A stretch of 64,000 bases of DNA from positions 558,001 to 622,000 of the forward strand of contig CANNGL010000001.1 of the NCBI GenBank assembly GCA_947504205.1. Direction: 5' to 3'. Below the pieces are notes generated by a model. The model saw nothing but the letters and a program-made list of their open reading frames with translations, ran no database searches and was not told where the DNA came from. Source of the stretch: an uncultured Litoreibacter sp. Lineage in GTDB: Bacteria > Pseudomonadota > Alphaproteobacteria > Rhodobacterales > Rhodobacteraceae. The position numbers were made by a program, and so were the translations under genes. This document shows positions 8,862 to 16,851 of this stretch, piece by piece. How positions within the stretch are numbered: the stretch's first letter is position 1; every line of letters starts with the position of its first letter.

Positions 8862-9469
8862 GCAAACGGGTCGCAATCCTGATCTCTGGCGGCGGTTCCA
8901 ACATGGTGCGGCTTTGCGAAAGCATGACGGGTGATCATCCGGCGCGCGCTTGCCTTGTTCTCTCTAACCGGGAAGACGCTGGAGGTTTGCAAAAAGCCCG
9001 TGAGATGGGCGTTGCAACGGCGGTGGTTGATCACAAACCTTATGGCGAGGATCGCGCGCGGTTCGAAGATGCCCTGATTAATGTAATTGATTCCGCTCGT
9101 CCCGATATTGTTTGCCTTGCCGGCTTCATGCGTGTTCTGACGTCGCATTTTGTTGATCACTATCATGGGCGGATGCTGAACATTCACCCCTCGCTTCTAC
9201 CGAAGTATCGCGGGTTACATACCCATGCGCGTGCGCTGGATGCGGGCGAGACTATTGCCGGGTGCACGGTGCATGAGGTGACGCCTGTTCTGGATGACGG
9301 TCCTATTCTTGGGCAGGCGCAGGTGCCGGTGCTCCCCGATGACACGCCTGACAGTCTCGCTGCACGTGTGCTTGAGATGGAACATGTTTTGTACCCGGCC
9401 ACTTTGAGGGCGTTTGCCTCTGGTCAGCACGGTCGCGTTGAATTGAAACATCCAGCCCTTCCCATTTGA
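8858..9469 (+). CDS. purN: Phosphoribosylglycinamide formyltransferase (GART)
   Basis: 203 residues; transfers formyl from 10-formyl-THF to GAR in purine synthesis. Motifs: [11 protein letters not shown] near the N-terminus (phosphate loop), the LAGFMRVL block, [20 protein letters not shown] with catalytic Asn and His, and DDGPILGQ with the catalytic Asp. The start is a TTG at 8858 inside the last codons of purM (TTGA overlap of four bases); the N-terminus [12 protein letters not shown] cannot be reached by any closer ATG, so the TTG is well supported by homology and coupling. Confidence 0.96.
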   Translation: MSKRVAILISGGGSNMVRLCESMTGDHPARACLVLSNREDAGGLQKAREMGVATAVVDHKPYGEDRARFEDALINVIDSARPDIVCLAGFMRVLTSHFVDHYHGRMLNIHPSLLPKYRGLHTHARALDAGETIAGCTVHEVTPVLDDGPILGQAQVPVLPDDTPDSLAARVLEMEHVLYPATLRAFASGQHGRVELKHPALPI

Positions 9470-9536
9470 GCCTGAACGGATTAGGAACGATCTACAGAGG
9501 GGCGAGAACAAGAAGTAATAAGACCCGACACACCAC

Positions 9537-10697
9537 ATGAAGACACTTACCACGACTGAAGAGCTGAAGGCTTATTGTGATCGCGCGAAGCGATTTTCAT
9601 ATGTAACGGTCGACACAGAATTCCTGCGTGAACGCACCTACTACGCCAAGCTGTGCCTTATCCAGCTCGCGATGCCATCGGATGAAGACGACGCCGCGGT
9701 TTTGGTGGACCCTATCATTGGCGACGAGATGTCGTTGGAACCGCTCTATGACCTGTTCCGCGATGAGGCGGTTGTGAAGGTTTTTCACGCAGCCCGGCAG
9801 GATCTTGAGATCTTCTTTGTCGAGGGGGGTGTCATTCCGGTGCCGCTATTCGACACGCAGGTTGCCGCGATGGTCTGCAATTTTGGTGAGCAGGTGGGGT
9901 ACGAGACGCTGGTGCGCAAGATTGCCAAGGCGTCCGTCGACAAGACCTCACGCTTTACCGATTGGTCCAGACGCCCGTTGACCGACGCCCAGAAGAACTA
10001 TGCGTTGGCCGATGTCACCCATTTGCGCGATATCTACGAGTATCTCTCCAAAAGGCTCGACCGTACCAAACGGAAGCCTTGGGTTGAGGAAGAGATGGCT
10101 ATTCTGCGCGATCCAGGCACCTACCGGGTGGAGCCGGCAGAGGCTTGGCGGCGTGTGCGTGTGCGTTCAAATGCACCGAAGTTTTTGGCGATTGTGCGCG
10201 AACTAGCAGAGTTTCGTGAGACCCACGCGCAAGAACGTAATATTCCGCGCAACCGTATTTTCAAGGATGACGCACTTCTGGAGATTGCCTCGACTAAGCC
10301 GAAATCGGTGAAGGATTTGAGTAAGTCGCGCTTGCTGTTACGCGAAGCGCGTAAGGGCGATATCGCCGATGGTATTGTTGCGGCGGTCGAGCGGGGCCTG
10401 AACTGCAAGCCGGACGACATGCCCAAAGTGCCGGCGGCGCGTGACAAGAGCTCTATCAACGCAGCTTTGGCCGATCTGTTGCGTGTGCTTTTGAAAGCGA
10501 AAGCAGAAGAACATGGTGTGGCGCAAAAGCTGATCGCCACCGCGGCTGATCTTGACGATATCGCTATGGGGGATCGTGGTCTTCTCGCGCTGACCGGATG
10601 GCGCGCGGAAGCGTTTGGCAAAGACGCACTACGACTCTGTGCTGGTGAGTTGGCTTTATCGGCAGATGGCGCTTCAGTTAAACTGATCGAGCTTTAG
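9537..10697 (+). CDS. rnd: Ribonuclease D
   Basis: 386 residues. A DEDDy 3'-5' exonuclease that trims tRNA precursors and other structured RNAs. Exo I is VTVDTEFLRERTYY, Exo II is KVFHAARQDLEIF, and Exo III is NYALADVTHLRDIYEYL, supplying the D, E, D, D and Y catalytic set. An HRDC-type helical domain follows (about 205-290; AQERNIPRNRIFKDDALLEI), then a second helical region. Length fits the family. It starts 67 bases after purN and ends two bases from the convergent lipoprotein gene. Confidence 0.95.
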   Translation: MKTLTTTEELKAYCDRAKRFSYVTVDTEFLRERTYYAKLCLIQLAMPSDEDDAAVLVDPIIGDEMSLEPLYDLFRDEAVVKVFHAARQDLEIFFVEGGVIPVPLFDTQVAAMVCNFGEQVGYETLVRKIAKASVDKTSRFTDWSRRPLTDAQKNYALADVTHLRDIYEYLSKRLDRTKRKPWVEEEMAILRDPGTYRVEPAEAWRRVRVRSNAPKFLAIVRELAEFRETHAQERNIPRNRIFKDDALLEIASTKPKSVKDLSKSRLLLREARKGDIADGIVAAVERGLNCKPDDMPKVPAARDKSSINAALADLLRVLLKAKAEEHGVAQKLIATAADLDDIAMGDRGLLALTGWRAEAFGKDALRLCAGELALSADGASVKLIEL

Positions 10698-10699
10698 CC

Positions 10700-11170
10700 C
10701 TAGCGGCGCACGGTGCGCCGATTTGCGCGTCCAATCACAGTGATTGAGCGAACAGAGGACAGCTTGAAAGTCGAGACGTCTTCACCTGCGATAATTTCGC
10801 GTGATCTTTGTGTGCTCTGGCGACGTGGTTCCAAGGGGCGGGCCACCCGGAATTCATACACCAGTTGAGTGGGGTCATCGCGTTCAATCTCGACAAGCTC
10901 TGCGGCCCAGTATCCCTGGGTCGGCGGAAGTCCCACAGCCCGGATAATTGCGCCTTCCGGCGTGGGGTCCACGTTAAGCGACACGATTTGCTCGGCGAAG
11001 CGGCGACGATCTTGCTGAAATGCGCCTTCGTCCACCTCAACGGTGTCTTCCCGGTCGCGACCGAACCAGTTGAACGGATTCAAGCGTGAGTCTCTGACCC
11101 GGCCACAGGCCGATAGTCCAACCGTGGCTGCAGCCATCACTAGAAATGCGCGTCGCGATGTGCCTGCCAT
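10700..11170 (-). CDS. Putative lipoprotein, unknown function
   Basis: 156 residues from the ATG at 11170, which has GAGGGG six bases upstream. The first 22 residues form a twin-arginine-like or Sec lipoprotein signal: MAGTSRRAFLVMAAATVGLSAC, where SRRAFL resembles a Tat motif and LSAC is a lipobox. The mature part has no recognised domain: a polar segment with NPFNWFGRD, a mixed core (EGAIIRAVGLPPTQGYWAAE) and a basic C-terminus. I recall similar proteins beside rnd or sufE in related genomes but no function. A longer frame to 11287 would overlap the divergent sufE and lacks a signal. Confidence 0.7.
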   Translation of the reverse strand: MAGTSRRAFLVMAAATVGLSACGRVRDSRLNPFNWFGRDREDTVEVDEGAFQQDRRRFAEQIVSLNVDPTPEGAIIRAVGLPPTQGYWAAELVEIERDDPTQLVYEFRVARPLEPRRQSTQRSREIIAGEDVSTFKLSSVRSITVIGRANRRTVRR

Positions 11171-11306
11171 GGAATGCCCCTCGTGGTCTTGCCTGTGTTT
11201 CCGATGAATAGCCTGCGAAGGGGGGCTTGAAAAGCCCGCGCTGCGCTGGACGTCCAGTTTGTCACGCGCTAGGTCGGAGGAAATCACGCATCAAGGAGCC
11301 GATGCC

Positions 11307-11720
11307 ATGGCGCAGGACGCCTTTGAAGAGCTTGTAGAGACCTTTGAGTTTTTGGACGATTGGGAAGATCGCTACCGTCATGTCATTGATCTTGGCAAGG
11401 CGATGGACCCGCTTGATGAGGCCTTGAAGGTTCCTGCGACCAAGGTTGATGGATGTGCCAGCCAGGTCTGGCTGCACAGCAAGATCGAGGACGGGCAGTT
11501 TACCTTTGAAGGTGAAAGCGACGCGATGATCGTGCGCGGGCTGATTGCTGTTCTGAAAACACTGTATTCTGGACTGCCCGTGGCGTCTGTCGGGACGGTG
11601 GACGCGCCAGCCGAACTGGGGCGGCTTGGTTTGAATGACCATCTTTCAGCGCAACGCTCGAACGGGTTGCGCGCTATGGTTGAGCGTATTCGGGAAACAG
11701 CCGCCGCTGCAGCGAGCTAG
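11307..11720 (+). CDS. sufE: SufE family cysteine desulfuration protein
   Basis: 137 residues. SufE accepts persulfide sulfur from the desulfurase SufS and passes it to the SufBCD scaffold for Fe-S assembly. The sulfur-accepting cysteine is Cys50 in VDGCASQVWL, the expected place. The fold markers FEFLDDWEDRYRHVIDLGK and GLIAVLKTLYSG are present. The ATG at 11307 has AAGGAG upstream; the longer frame starting at 11259 has no ribosome binding site. No suf operon is adjacent, as is common for sufE in this group. Its stop shares the bases CTAG with the stop of the convergent DUF1638 gene. Confidence 0.95.
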   Translation: MAQDAFEELVETFEFLDDWEDRYRHVIDLGKAMDPLDEALKVPATKVDGCASQVWLHSKIEDGQFTFEGESDAMIVRGLIAVLKTLYSGLPVASVGTVDAPAELGRLGLNDHLSAQRSNGLRAMVERIRETAAAAAS

Positions 11721-12358
11721 TCGGTCGCGTTGGACAGGTTTGACAGCTCCGTCTGCAAGTCACCATAGCCAGTCAAGCGAAACTCATAGGGTAAGTTGAG
11801 CTTGGTGGCGCAAAGCTTTGCTTTTTCTTGTAAATCTCGGTTCTCGGTTTGTGCGAGATAGACCAGCTTTTCGTAGTGTTCGAAGTACATATCCCGAAGC
11901 TCGGGATGGCGGTCCAACCCCAGTGGTTTGGTGACAAAAGCATCGAACTGGCGGACCAGAAAATCAGTGAGATAGAAAGCGGTGAACTCGCCGCGAGCTT
12001 CGAAGGCTTCATTGCCCTCAAAGAAACTATAGCAATGCGGCCCTGCAACCATTTCAACACCAAGACGCGCACATGCGGCTTGTAGCAGGCCGCCAGTGCC
12101 GCAATCCGCGTACACCACGAAAATCTTGTCGTATTGATCTCGGTGTTCGGCGATCGCGGCCTCTACTGCCGGAGTGATTTTGTCCGGTGTATTGTGCAAG
12201 ATTGCGGGCAGGCATTGAAGATCCATATGCGACCAGCCATTCATGTCGATCAGTGCCAGAATTTCGCGTGCAAGTGCGCCGCAGGCCAGAAGTAGCACGC
12301 GTCCCTCGGATTGTGCGGTCAAGCCGTGTTCGGTCAGCAGGTGATCGTCCAGCTTCAT
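11717..12358 (-). CDS. DUF1638 domain-containing protein
   Basis: 213 residues. The DUF1638 pattern is visible: a hydrophobic start LLLACGALAREILALI, HMDLQCLPAILHNTPDKI, IFVVYADCGTGGLLQ, GPHCYSFFEGNEAF and FYLTDFLVRQFDAF. Conserved Cys and His residues (ACG, DCGTGG, GPHCYSF) could bind a metal or cofactor, but the biochemical role is unknown. From memory, the family often sits with corrinoid-dependent methyltransferases, and here a corrinoid protein lies three genes upstream on the same strand. Its ATG overlaps the stop of the 54-residue membrane peptide (TAATG), showing coupling. Frame extension to 12493 has no support. Confidence 0.85.
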   Translation of the reverse strand: MKLDDHLLTEHGLTAQSEGRVLLLACGALAREILALIDMNGWSHMDLQCLPAILHNTPDKITPAVEAAIAEHRDQYDKIFVVYADCGTGGLLQAACARLGVEMVAGPHCYSFFEGNEAFEARGEFTAFYLTDFLVRQFDAFVTKPLGLDRHPELRDMYFEHYEKLVYLAQTENRDLQEKAKLCATKLNLPYEFRLTGYGDLQTELSNLSNATD

Positions 12359-12522
12359 TAGCTGCGCCTTCTCAGCCAAAATAGCAAAGCTGCCAATCCA
12401 GGCAGAACGATCACCGCATAGCCGGTAATTCCTAGCGGCGCCACTTGCGAGGCCACCAAAATTGTAAGAGCCGCGCCCGCGATTGCGAGGCAAACAAGGA
12501 AAATCGGATGGTTTATGTGCAT
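12358..12522 (-). CDS. 54-residue membrane peptide coupled to DUF1638 gene
   Basis: MHINHPIFLVCLAIAGAALT opens a peptide with two hydrophobic helices (about 6-26 and 32-49) and a basic end LLFWLRRRS. The ATG at 12522 has AGGAG nine bases upstream, and the TAA stop shares one base with the DUF1638 start codon (TAATG). The coupling, ribosome binding site and composition all support a real gene. No known family is recognised. It may anchor the DUF1638 protein or be a small transporter subunit; both are guesses. Confidence 0.7.
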   Translation of the reverse strand: MHINHPIFLVCLAIAGAALTILVASQVAPLGITGYAVIVLPGLAALLFWLRRRS

Positions 12523-12544
12523 GTGTGAGGTCTCCTGTTCGACC

Positions 12545-13159
12545 TTATCTATGCATGGCTTCGACTCTTTGCACGGCAGGGCGTGCCGCCATGGCCTCAA
12601 AATGTGCGGCAAGACGCGGGGTCTGGTGTATATCGACACCGTCGCCTTCAAGCCAACGCGCAATTGCGTAAAGATAGATATCTGCCGTCGTGTATTGCGC
12701 GCCCAGCACCCATGGGCTGCCCAGATAGGTTGTTTCTATGATGCGGGCACTTTCGGCCATCGTCTCCGGCACCTTGGCTGTCATAGATTTTCGCGCGGCG
12801 TCATCGTCCGACCAGCGATGACCTCGCATTTTGTGGGCATGGTTCACGTGCATGGTTGAGGCGAGATACAGGTGGATCTCCTCCAGCTTGGCCTTTTGCC
12901 AAGGATCGGTGGGGGCCAAGCCAGCCTCGGGATGCGTCGTTGTGAGATAATTCAGGATGGCCGAGGTCTCGGTCAGAATCCCATGTTCAGTGATTAGCGC
13001 GGGCACCCGTCCTTTGGGATTGATACGATGATACAAAGCCTGGGTCTGTTCGCCTTTGGAGAAGTCGATCCACGTGAGATGATGCGCGATGCCGAGTTCT
13101 TCCAATGCGATATGGGCGGCGACTGATATGGTGCCCTTGGCAAGTGTCAGTTCAATCAT
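12545..13159 (-). CDS. Glutathione S-transferase family protein
   Basis: 204 residues with an N-terminal thioredoxin-like GST domain (about 1-76; LTLAKGTISVAAHIALEELG, RINPKGRVPALITEHGILTETSAIL) and an all-helical C-terminal domain (PWVLGAQYTTADIYLYAIARWLEG with the conserved N-capping motif). The proline of the VPAL loop and the E-S/T-S-A glutathione contact are present. The catalytic residue near position 11 is Thr or Ser rather than Tyr. The substrate is unknown. It lies between the corrinoid-protein gene and the 54-residue peptide on the same strand, so it may belong with them, although a terminator separates it from the corrinoid gene. Confidence 0.88.
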   Translation of the reverse strand: MIELTLAKGTISVAAHIALEELGIAHHLTWIDFSKGEQTQALYHRINPKGRVPALITEHGILTETSAILNYLTTTHPEAGLAPTDPWQKAKLEEIHLYLASTMHVNHAHKMRGHRWSDDDAARKSMTAKVPETMAESARIIETTYLGSPWVLGAQYTTADIYLYAIARWLEGDGVDIHQTPRLAAHFEAMAARPAVQRVEAMHR

Positions 13160-13199
13160 CTTTGGTCACCCTCTTGTTTTGTCAGGGACACCTTATGCA

Positions 13200-13226
13200 A
13201 AGAAAAAGGCGGGGACAGCCCCGCCT
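13200..13226 (-). terminator. Intrinsic terminator of the corrinoid-protein gene
   Basis: On the minus strand AGGCGGGG, loop CTGT, CCCCGCCT (13207-13226) followed by TTTTTCT. The 8-bp stem is perfect and lies 28 bases after the corrinoid-protein stop codon. Confidence 0.9.
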
Positions 13227-13253
13227 GATCAATTCCTTCGTCGAAAGGGGCTT

Positions 13254-13958
13254 TTATCCGGCGGCGAGCTGGTTGTGCTTGCGCGCCATGAATTCCTTCG
13301 CCGTTTCCACCGCAACTGCGGCGTCCCGGCAATAAGCGTCAGCGCCTATGGCTTTGCCAAATTCTTCATTCAATGGAGCGCCACCGACCAGAACGGTGTA
13401 GTCGTCGCGGATGCCTTTTTCGACCAGCGTGTCGATCACAACCTTCATGTAAGGCATAGTAGTTGTCAGCAGAGCGGACATGCCCAAAATATCTGGCGCT
13501 TCGCTTTCGAGCGCTTCGAGATAGGCTTCGACCGCATTGTTGATCCCGAGATCGACAACTTCGAAACCAGCGCCTTCCATCATCATGGATACAAGGTTCT
13601 TGCCAATGTCGTGAATGTCACCCTTGACGGTGCCGATGACCATCTTGCCCACGCGCGGAGCGCCGGTTTCAGCGAGCAGTGGTTTCAGGATCGCCATGCC
13701 GCCCTTCATCGCGTTGGCCGCCAGCAAAACCTCAGGTACAAACAAAATCCCGTCACGGAAGTCATTTCCGACGATGGTCATACCACCGACCAAGGCTTTG
13801 GTCAGAACGTCGTAAGGTTCCCAGCCCCGTTCCAGAAGGATATTAACCCCTTCTTCGATCTCTTCCTTGAGACCGTCATAGAGGTCATCAAACATCTGTT
13901 GGACAAGCTCTTCGTCATCGAGCTCGGAAAGGATGATATCGTCTTCTTCGTCAGACAT
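13254..13958 (-). CDS. MtbC/MetH-type corrinoid-binding protein
   Basis: 234 residues. An acidic N-terminus precedes a B12-binding cap (about 30-100; FVPEVLLAANAMKGGMAIL) and a Rossmann-like cobalamin domain. The cobalt ligand motif D114-x-H116-x-x-G119 in GDIHDIGKN is intact, followed by MSALLTTTMPYMK and VGGAPL, which contact the nucleotide tail. Such proteins shuttle a methyl group between methyltransferase subunits. A homocysteine methyltransferase is encoded 1.2 kb away. GGAG lies eight bases before the ATG at 13958; the frame beyond lacks support. It diverges from the radical SAM gene across a palindrome. Confidence 0.93.
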   Translation of the reverse strand: MSDEEDDIILSELDDEELVQQMFDDLYDGLKEEIEEGVNILLERGWEPYDVLTKALVGGMTIVGNDFRDGILFVPEVLLAANAMKGGMAILKPLLAETGAPRVGKMVIGTVKGDIHDIGKNLVSMMMEGAGFEVVDLGINNAVEAYLEALESEAPDILGMSALLTTTMPYMKVVIDTLVEKGIRDDYTVLVGGAPLNEEFGKAIGADAYCRDAAVAVETAKEFMARKHNQLAAG

Positions 13959-14034
13959 TCTTTTAACTCCGGTATGCGGTCGCATGCGTGCCTGAGCTGA
14001 GCATTGCGATTTTCATCTGATTTCCACGCGACAA

Positions 14035-14059
14035 GTTGCGACAATTTGAAGGTCGCAAC
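14035..14059. repeat. Inverted repeat between divergent corrinoid and radical SAM genes
   Basis: GTTGCGAC (14035-14042) and GTCGCAAC (14052-14059) are perfect inverted arms separated by nine bases. The position, 77 bases before the corrinoid start and 45 before the radical SAM start, suits a regulator-binding site or leader hairpin. Confidence 0.5.
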
Positions 14060-14103
14060 CGACCCCGCTTGTAAATGTTCTTGTTACGTTCTAATCTTTT
14101 TTC

Positions 14104-15186
14104 ATGGTGCAACTGCAGCATAATCACGGGCCCAGAGCAAAGGGCAGGGCGGCGGGGTCGAACCGAACCAACCGCTTTGAACGATTTGAAAAAATCGCTG
14201 AGGATGATGGCTGGGATGCACCGTGGGACCCTGGAATATTGCGCACCGAGACGCGTATCGAAGCGCCCCGAAAGATTATCACCAAGAACAGTTCGCCCGA
14301 TCTGAGTTTTGATCGCTCTATCAATCCCTATCGCGGCTGCGAACACGGGTGCATTTACTGCTTCGCGCGCCCGAGCCACGCTTATCTGGGGCTTTCGCCG
14401 GGTCTGGATTTCGAGACACAGCTTCTGGCACGTCCGACCGCGCCGCAGCTTTTGCGAAAGGAATTGTCTGCGCGCCGCTACACGCCACGAGTGATCGCGA
14501 TTGGCACGAATACGGATGCCTACCAGCCGATCGAGAGAGAGCATCGGATCATGCGCGGTATCCTGGAAGTGTTGCGGGAGTTTCGACATCCGGTGGGTAT
14601 TGCGACTAAGGGCGCCTTGGTGACGCGGGACGCAGATATTCTGGGTGAGATGGGACAGGCCGGTTTGGCGCGGGTGGGGATTACCATCACCACCCTTGAT
14701 CCTGAGGTGTCGCGCCGGATGGAGCCGCGTGTGCCGGGTCCTGCGCAGCGATTGCGCATGATCGAGGCGTTGAGCCAAGCCGGGTGTCCTGTACGGGTTA
14801 TGATCTCGCCGGTGATCCCCGGGCTGACCGATCACGAGATCGAAGCAATTATGGCGGCCGCAAAAGACGCCGGGGCCGTGGCTGTAAGCGCGATAACCTT
14901 GCGCTTGCCCAGAGAGGTTTCGGTGCTGTTTCAGGAGTGGCTGGCGGAACACTACCCCAACCGGGCCGAGGGCGTGATGCGTAAGGTGCGTGCGATGCAT
15001 GGCGGCAAGGACTACGATGCAACCTGGGGGCAGCGCTTGGTCGGGCAGGGCATCGAAGCAGCCTTGATCCAGAAGCGTGTCGCTGTTGCTCGCAAGAAGT
15101 TGGAACTGGCCGCGCGGCTGCCGGACTTGCGGTGCGACCTGTTCAAGGTTCCTCAGAGCGGGCCAGAGCAGCTCAGTCTGTTCTGA
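14104..15186 (+). CDS. PA0069-type radical SAM protein
   Basis: 360 residues. The 4Fe-4S cluster motif CxxxCxxC is C79, C83 and C86 in RGCEHGCIYCFARPSHAYLG. Later blocks (VIAIGTNTDAYQPIEREHRI, GIATKGALVTRDADIL, MISPVIPGLTDHEIE) match the spore-photoproduct-lyase-like PA0069 family. Substrate and product are unknown; a DNA repair role has been suggested for relatives but not shown. The N-terminal RGRAAGSNRTNRFERFEKI-type segment is typical, so the ATG at 14104 is preferred although no clear ribosome binding site is visible. Confidence 0.88.
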   Translation: MVQLQHNHGPRAKGRAAGSNRTNRFERFEKIAEDDGWDAPWDPGILRTETRIEAPRKIITKNSSPDLSFDRSINPYRGCEHGCIYCFARPSHAYLGLSPGLDFETQLLARPTAPQLLRKELSARRYTPRVIAIGTNTDAYQPIEREHRIMRGILEVLREFRHPVGIATKGALVTRDADILGEMGQAGLARVGITITTLDPEVSRRMEPRVPGPAQRLRMIEALSQAGCPVRVMISPVIPGLTDHEIEAIMAAAKDAGAVAVSAITLRLPREVSVLFQEWLAEHYPNRAEGVMRKVRAMHGGKDYDATWGQRLVGQGIEAALIQKRVAVARKKLELAARLPDLRCDLFKVPQSGPEQLSLF

Positions 15187-15203
15187 ACACTGCAACACGG
15201 CAC

Positions 15204-16226
15204 TTATGCAACGCTGTTGCGTCTGCGTCTTGTCGCCCGACGTGCAGGTGCCTGAGATTGGTCGCCAGTACCGTCATTGGCGGACGAAAATCCACCCAAC
15301 TGCTTTTCGATATGCTCGAGCGTTGGTTTTGGTCCTTTGGGGCGCGTTTCCAACGCCTCGCGCATCTGGCGCAGATGCTCGGGCGTTGTGCCACAGCAGC
15401 CGCCGATGATTTTGGCGCCGGAATCGCGTGCAAGCACTGCATAGTCCGCCATCAATTCGGGCGTTCCGTCATAGTGGATGTGCCCATCGTGATACTTCGG
15501 GATACCGGCGTTCCCCTTGGCTATGATGCTTTGCGAACTGTTCTCGAACCCAAGCACAGTACGCAGCAGATCAGAGGATCCCACGCCGCAATTTGCTCCG
15601 TATGCCAACGGCTTATGGGGCAATCTTCGTGCAAGTTCAGTTAGCTTTGGAGCGGTTAGTCCCATCATTGTGCGGCCTGCGGTGTCAAAGCTCATGGTGC
15701 CGCACCAGGACATGTCGGCCAACCGAGCCGCTTCCGCCGCGGCCTTATATTCTTCGGGCGCTGAAATTGTTTCAACCCAAAGTACGTCAGCACCACCGGC
15801 CTTCAGACCTTCGGCTTGCTCATGAAACATCTCCACAGCGGTTTCATGGGTCAGGCTGCCCATAGGTGCCATTATTTCGCCGGTTGGACCCATGGAGCCT
15901 GCCACGACGACGGGATGATCCGCATTATCTGCTACGTCCCGGCCGATCTCGGCAGCCAGTTTGGAGAGCTCAAACGCGCGTTTTTCTGCGCCATGTAGTT
16001 TAAGGCGAGATGCATTGGACCCGAATGAGTTGGTCAGAAACAGGTCACTGCCTGCGTTTACCGGCCCTTCATAGAGCGCTTTGATTCTGTCAGGATGTTC
16101 TTCATTCCAGAGTTCAGGCGCGTCGCCAGAGCTTAGGCCCATATTGAACAATTGTGTACCAGTCGCACCATCCGCCAAAATCCAGTCGCGATCTGCGAGA
16201 AGGGTTTGAAGGGAAGATCTCGTCAT
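15204..16226 (-). CDS. Homocysteine S-methyltransferase (betaine-homocysteine / MetH-domain type)
   Basis: 340 residues forming one Zn-dependent homocysteine methyltransferase barrel. It has LADGATGTQLFNMGL and NSFGSNASRLKLHG near the start and the three zinc cysteines in GANCGVGS and GGCCGTTPEH. It ends in a basic arginine-rich tail. It could use glycine betaine directly (BHMT) or take methyl from the nearby corrinoid protein as the homocysteine domain of a split methionine synthase. The ATG at 16226 has AGGAC eight bases upstream; an upstream in-frame ATG at 16277 has no such site. It converges on the radical SAM gene and has a palindrome about 70-100 bases upstream. Confidence 0.9.
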   Translation of the reverse strand: MTRSSLQTLLADRDWILADGATGTQLFNMGLSSGDAPELWNEEHPDRIKALYEGPVNAGSDLFLTNSFGSNASRLKLHGAEKRAFELSKLAAEIGRDVADNADHPVVVAGSMGPTGEIMAPMGSLTHETAVEMFHEQAEGLKAGGADVLWVETISAPEEYKAAAEAARLADMSWCGTMSFDTAGRTMMGLTAPKLTELARRLPHKPLAYGANCGVGSSDLLRTVLGFENSSQSIIAKGNAGIPKYHDGHIHYDGTPELMADYAVLARDSGAKIIGGCCGTTPEHLRQMREALETRPKGPKPTLEHIEKQLGGFSSANDGTGDQSQAPARRATRRRRNSVA

Positions 16227-16295
16227 GGGTGTTTGTCCTGATATCAGTGCGGCGCTGTTTAGAAATGCGCGTGACATGATTGCCAGGATGAATCA

Positions 16296-16325
16296 AATTC
16301 ATAATCAGCATAATCATTATGAATT
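16296..16325. repeat. Palindromic operator candidate upstream of the homocysteine methyltransferase
   Basis: AATTCATAAT (16296-16305) and ATTATGAATT (16316-16325) are perfect 10-base inverted arms. Nested inside is CATAAT-C-ATTATG (16309-16321), and CATAATCA occurs twice in tandem. It lies 70-100 bases before the methyltransferase ATG, the right distance to overlap a promoter. The arms are AT-rich in an otherwise GC-rich region. Confidence 0.55.
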
Positions 16326-16366
16326 CGGTGGAGGTGGTCGCCCGGTGAGGCGACCATCCAGATATC

Positions 16367-16684
16367 TTAGTCCAGCTCTGCCATGATTTGAGCTTTGGCC
16401 TCAGCCATCAGCTCGGCCATCTTCGCGCGGATCGTATCATCGTCGGCTTTGCCGCCGAGATCGCCAGAAATCTTGCGAAACACGTCGTCATCGCCTGCTT
16501 CTTCGAAATCGGCTTTGACAACCTCCTTTGCATAAGCGCTGGCGTCATCTCCGGATTTTCCCATAAGATCAGCGGCCCAAAGTCCCAGAAGTTTGTTGCG
16601 GCGGGCCTCCGCTTTGAACTGCATCTCGGCGTCATGAGCGAATTTGTTTTCAAACGCATTTTCGCGATCGTCGAAAGTGGCCAT
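16367..16684 (-). CDS. F1-ATPase inhibitor zeta subunit (DUF1476)
   Basis: 105 residues, matching DUF1476 throughout: MATFDDRENAFENKFAHDAE at the start, ARRNKLLGLWAADLMG in the middle and an acidic helical C-terminus. In Paracoccus and other alphaproteobacteria this protein binds F1 and blocks ATP hydrolysis, working much like mitochondrial IF1. The N-terminal inhibitory segment is intact here. The ATG at 16684 is preceded by an AGGA box and matches the family; the open frame continues to 16831 without support. It diverges from purC with about 165 bases between. Confidence 0.93.
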   Translation of the reverse strand: MATFDDRENAFENKFAHDAEMQFKAEARRNKLLGLWAADLMGKSGDDASAYAKEVVKADFEEAGDDDVFRKISGDLGGKADDDTIRAKMAELMAEAKAQIMAELD

Positions 16685-16851
16685 TGGGTCATATCCTGCA
16701 TCTAAGTTGGCGTTAATCCTGATATGCCCTTCGATGGGGGTGGATACAAGAGGCGGGTGATCGCCTTGCTTGTATGAGCGCTCTGTGTGGCCTATAGCGA
16801 CGCAAACCGAACTGAGCGGTTGAGTCCCCATAGGACAGGAAAGAGAAGCCC

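Noticed and set aside
13963-15198. 411-codon minus-strand frame opposite the radical SAM gene
   Set aside because: Histidine/arginine-rich shadow with no motif.
16227-16330. SAM-II or SAH riboswitch in the leader of the homocysteine methyltransferase
   Set aside because: The consensus loops and pseudoknot partners were not found; a palindrome is present instead.
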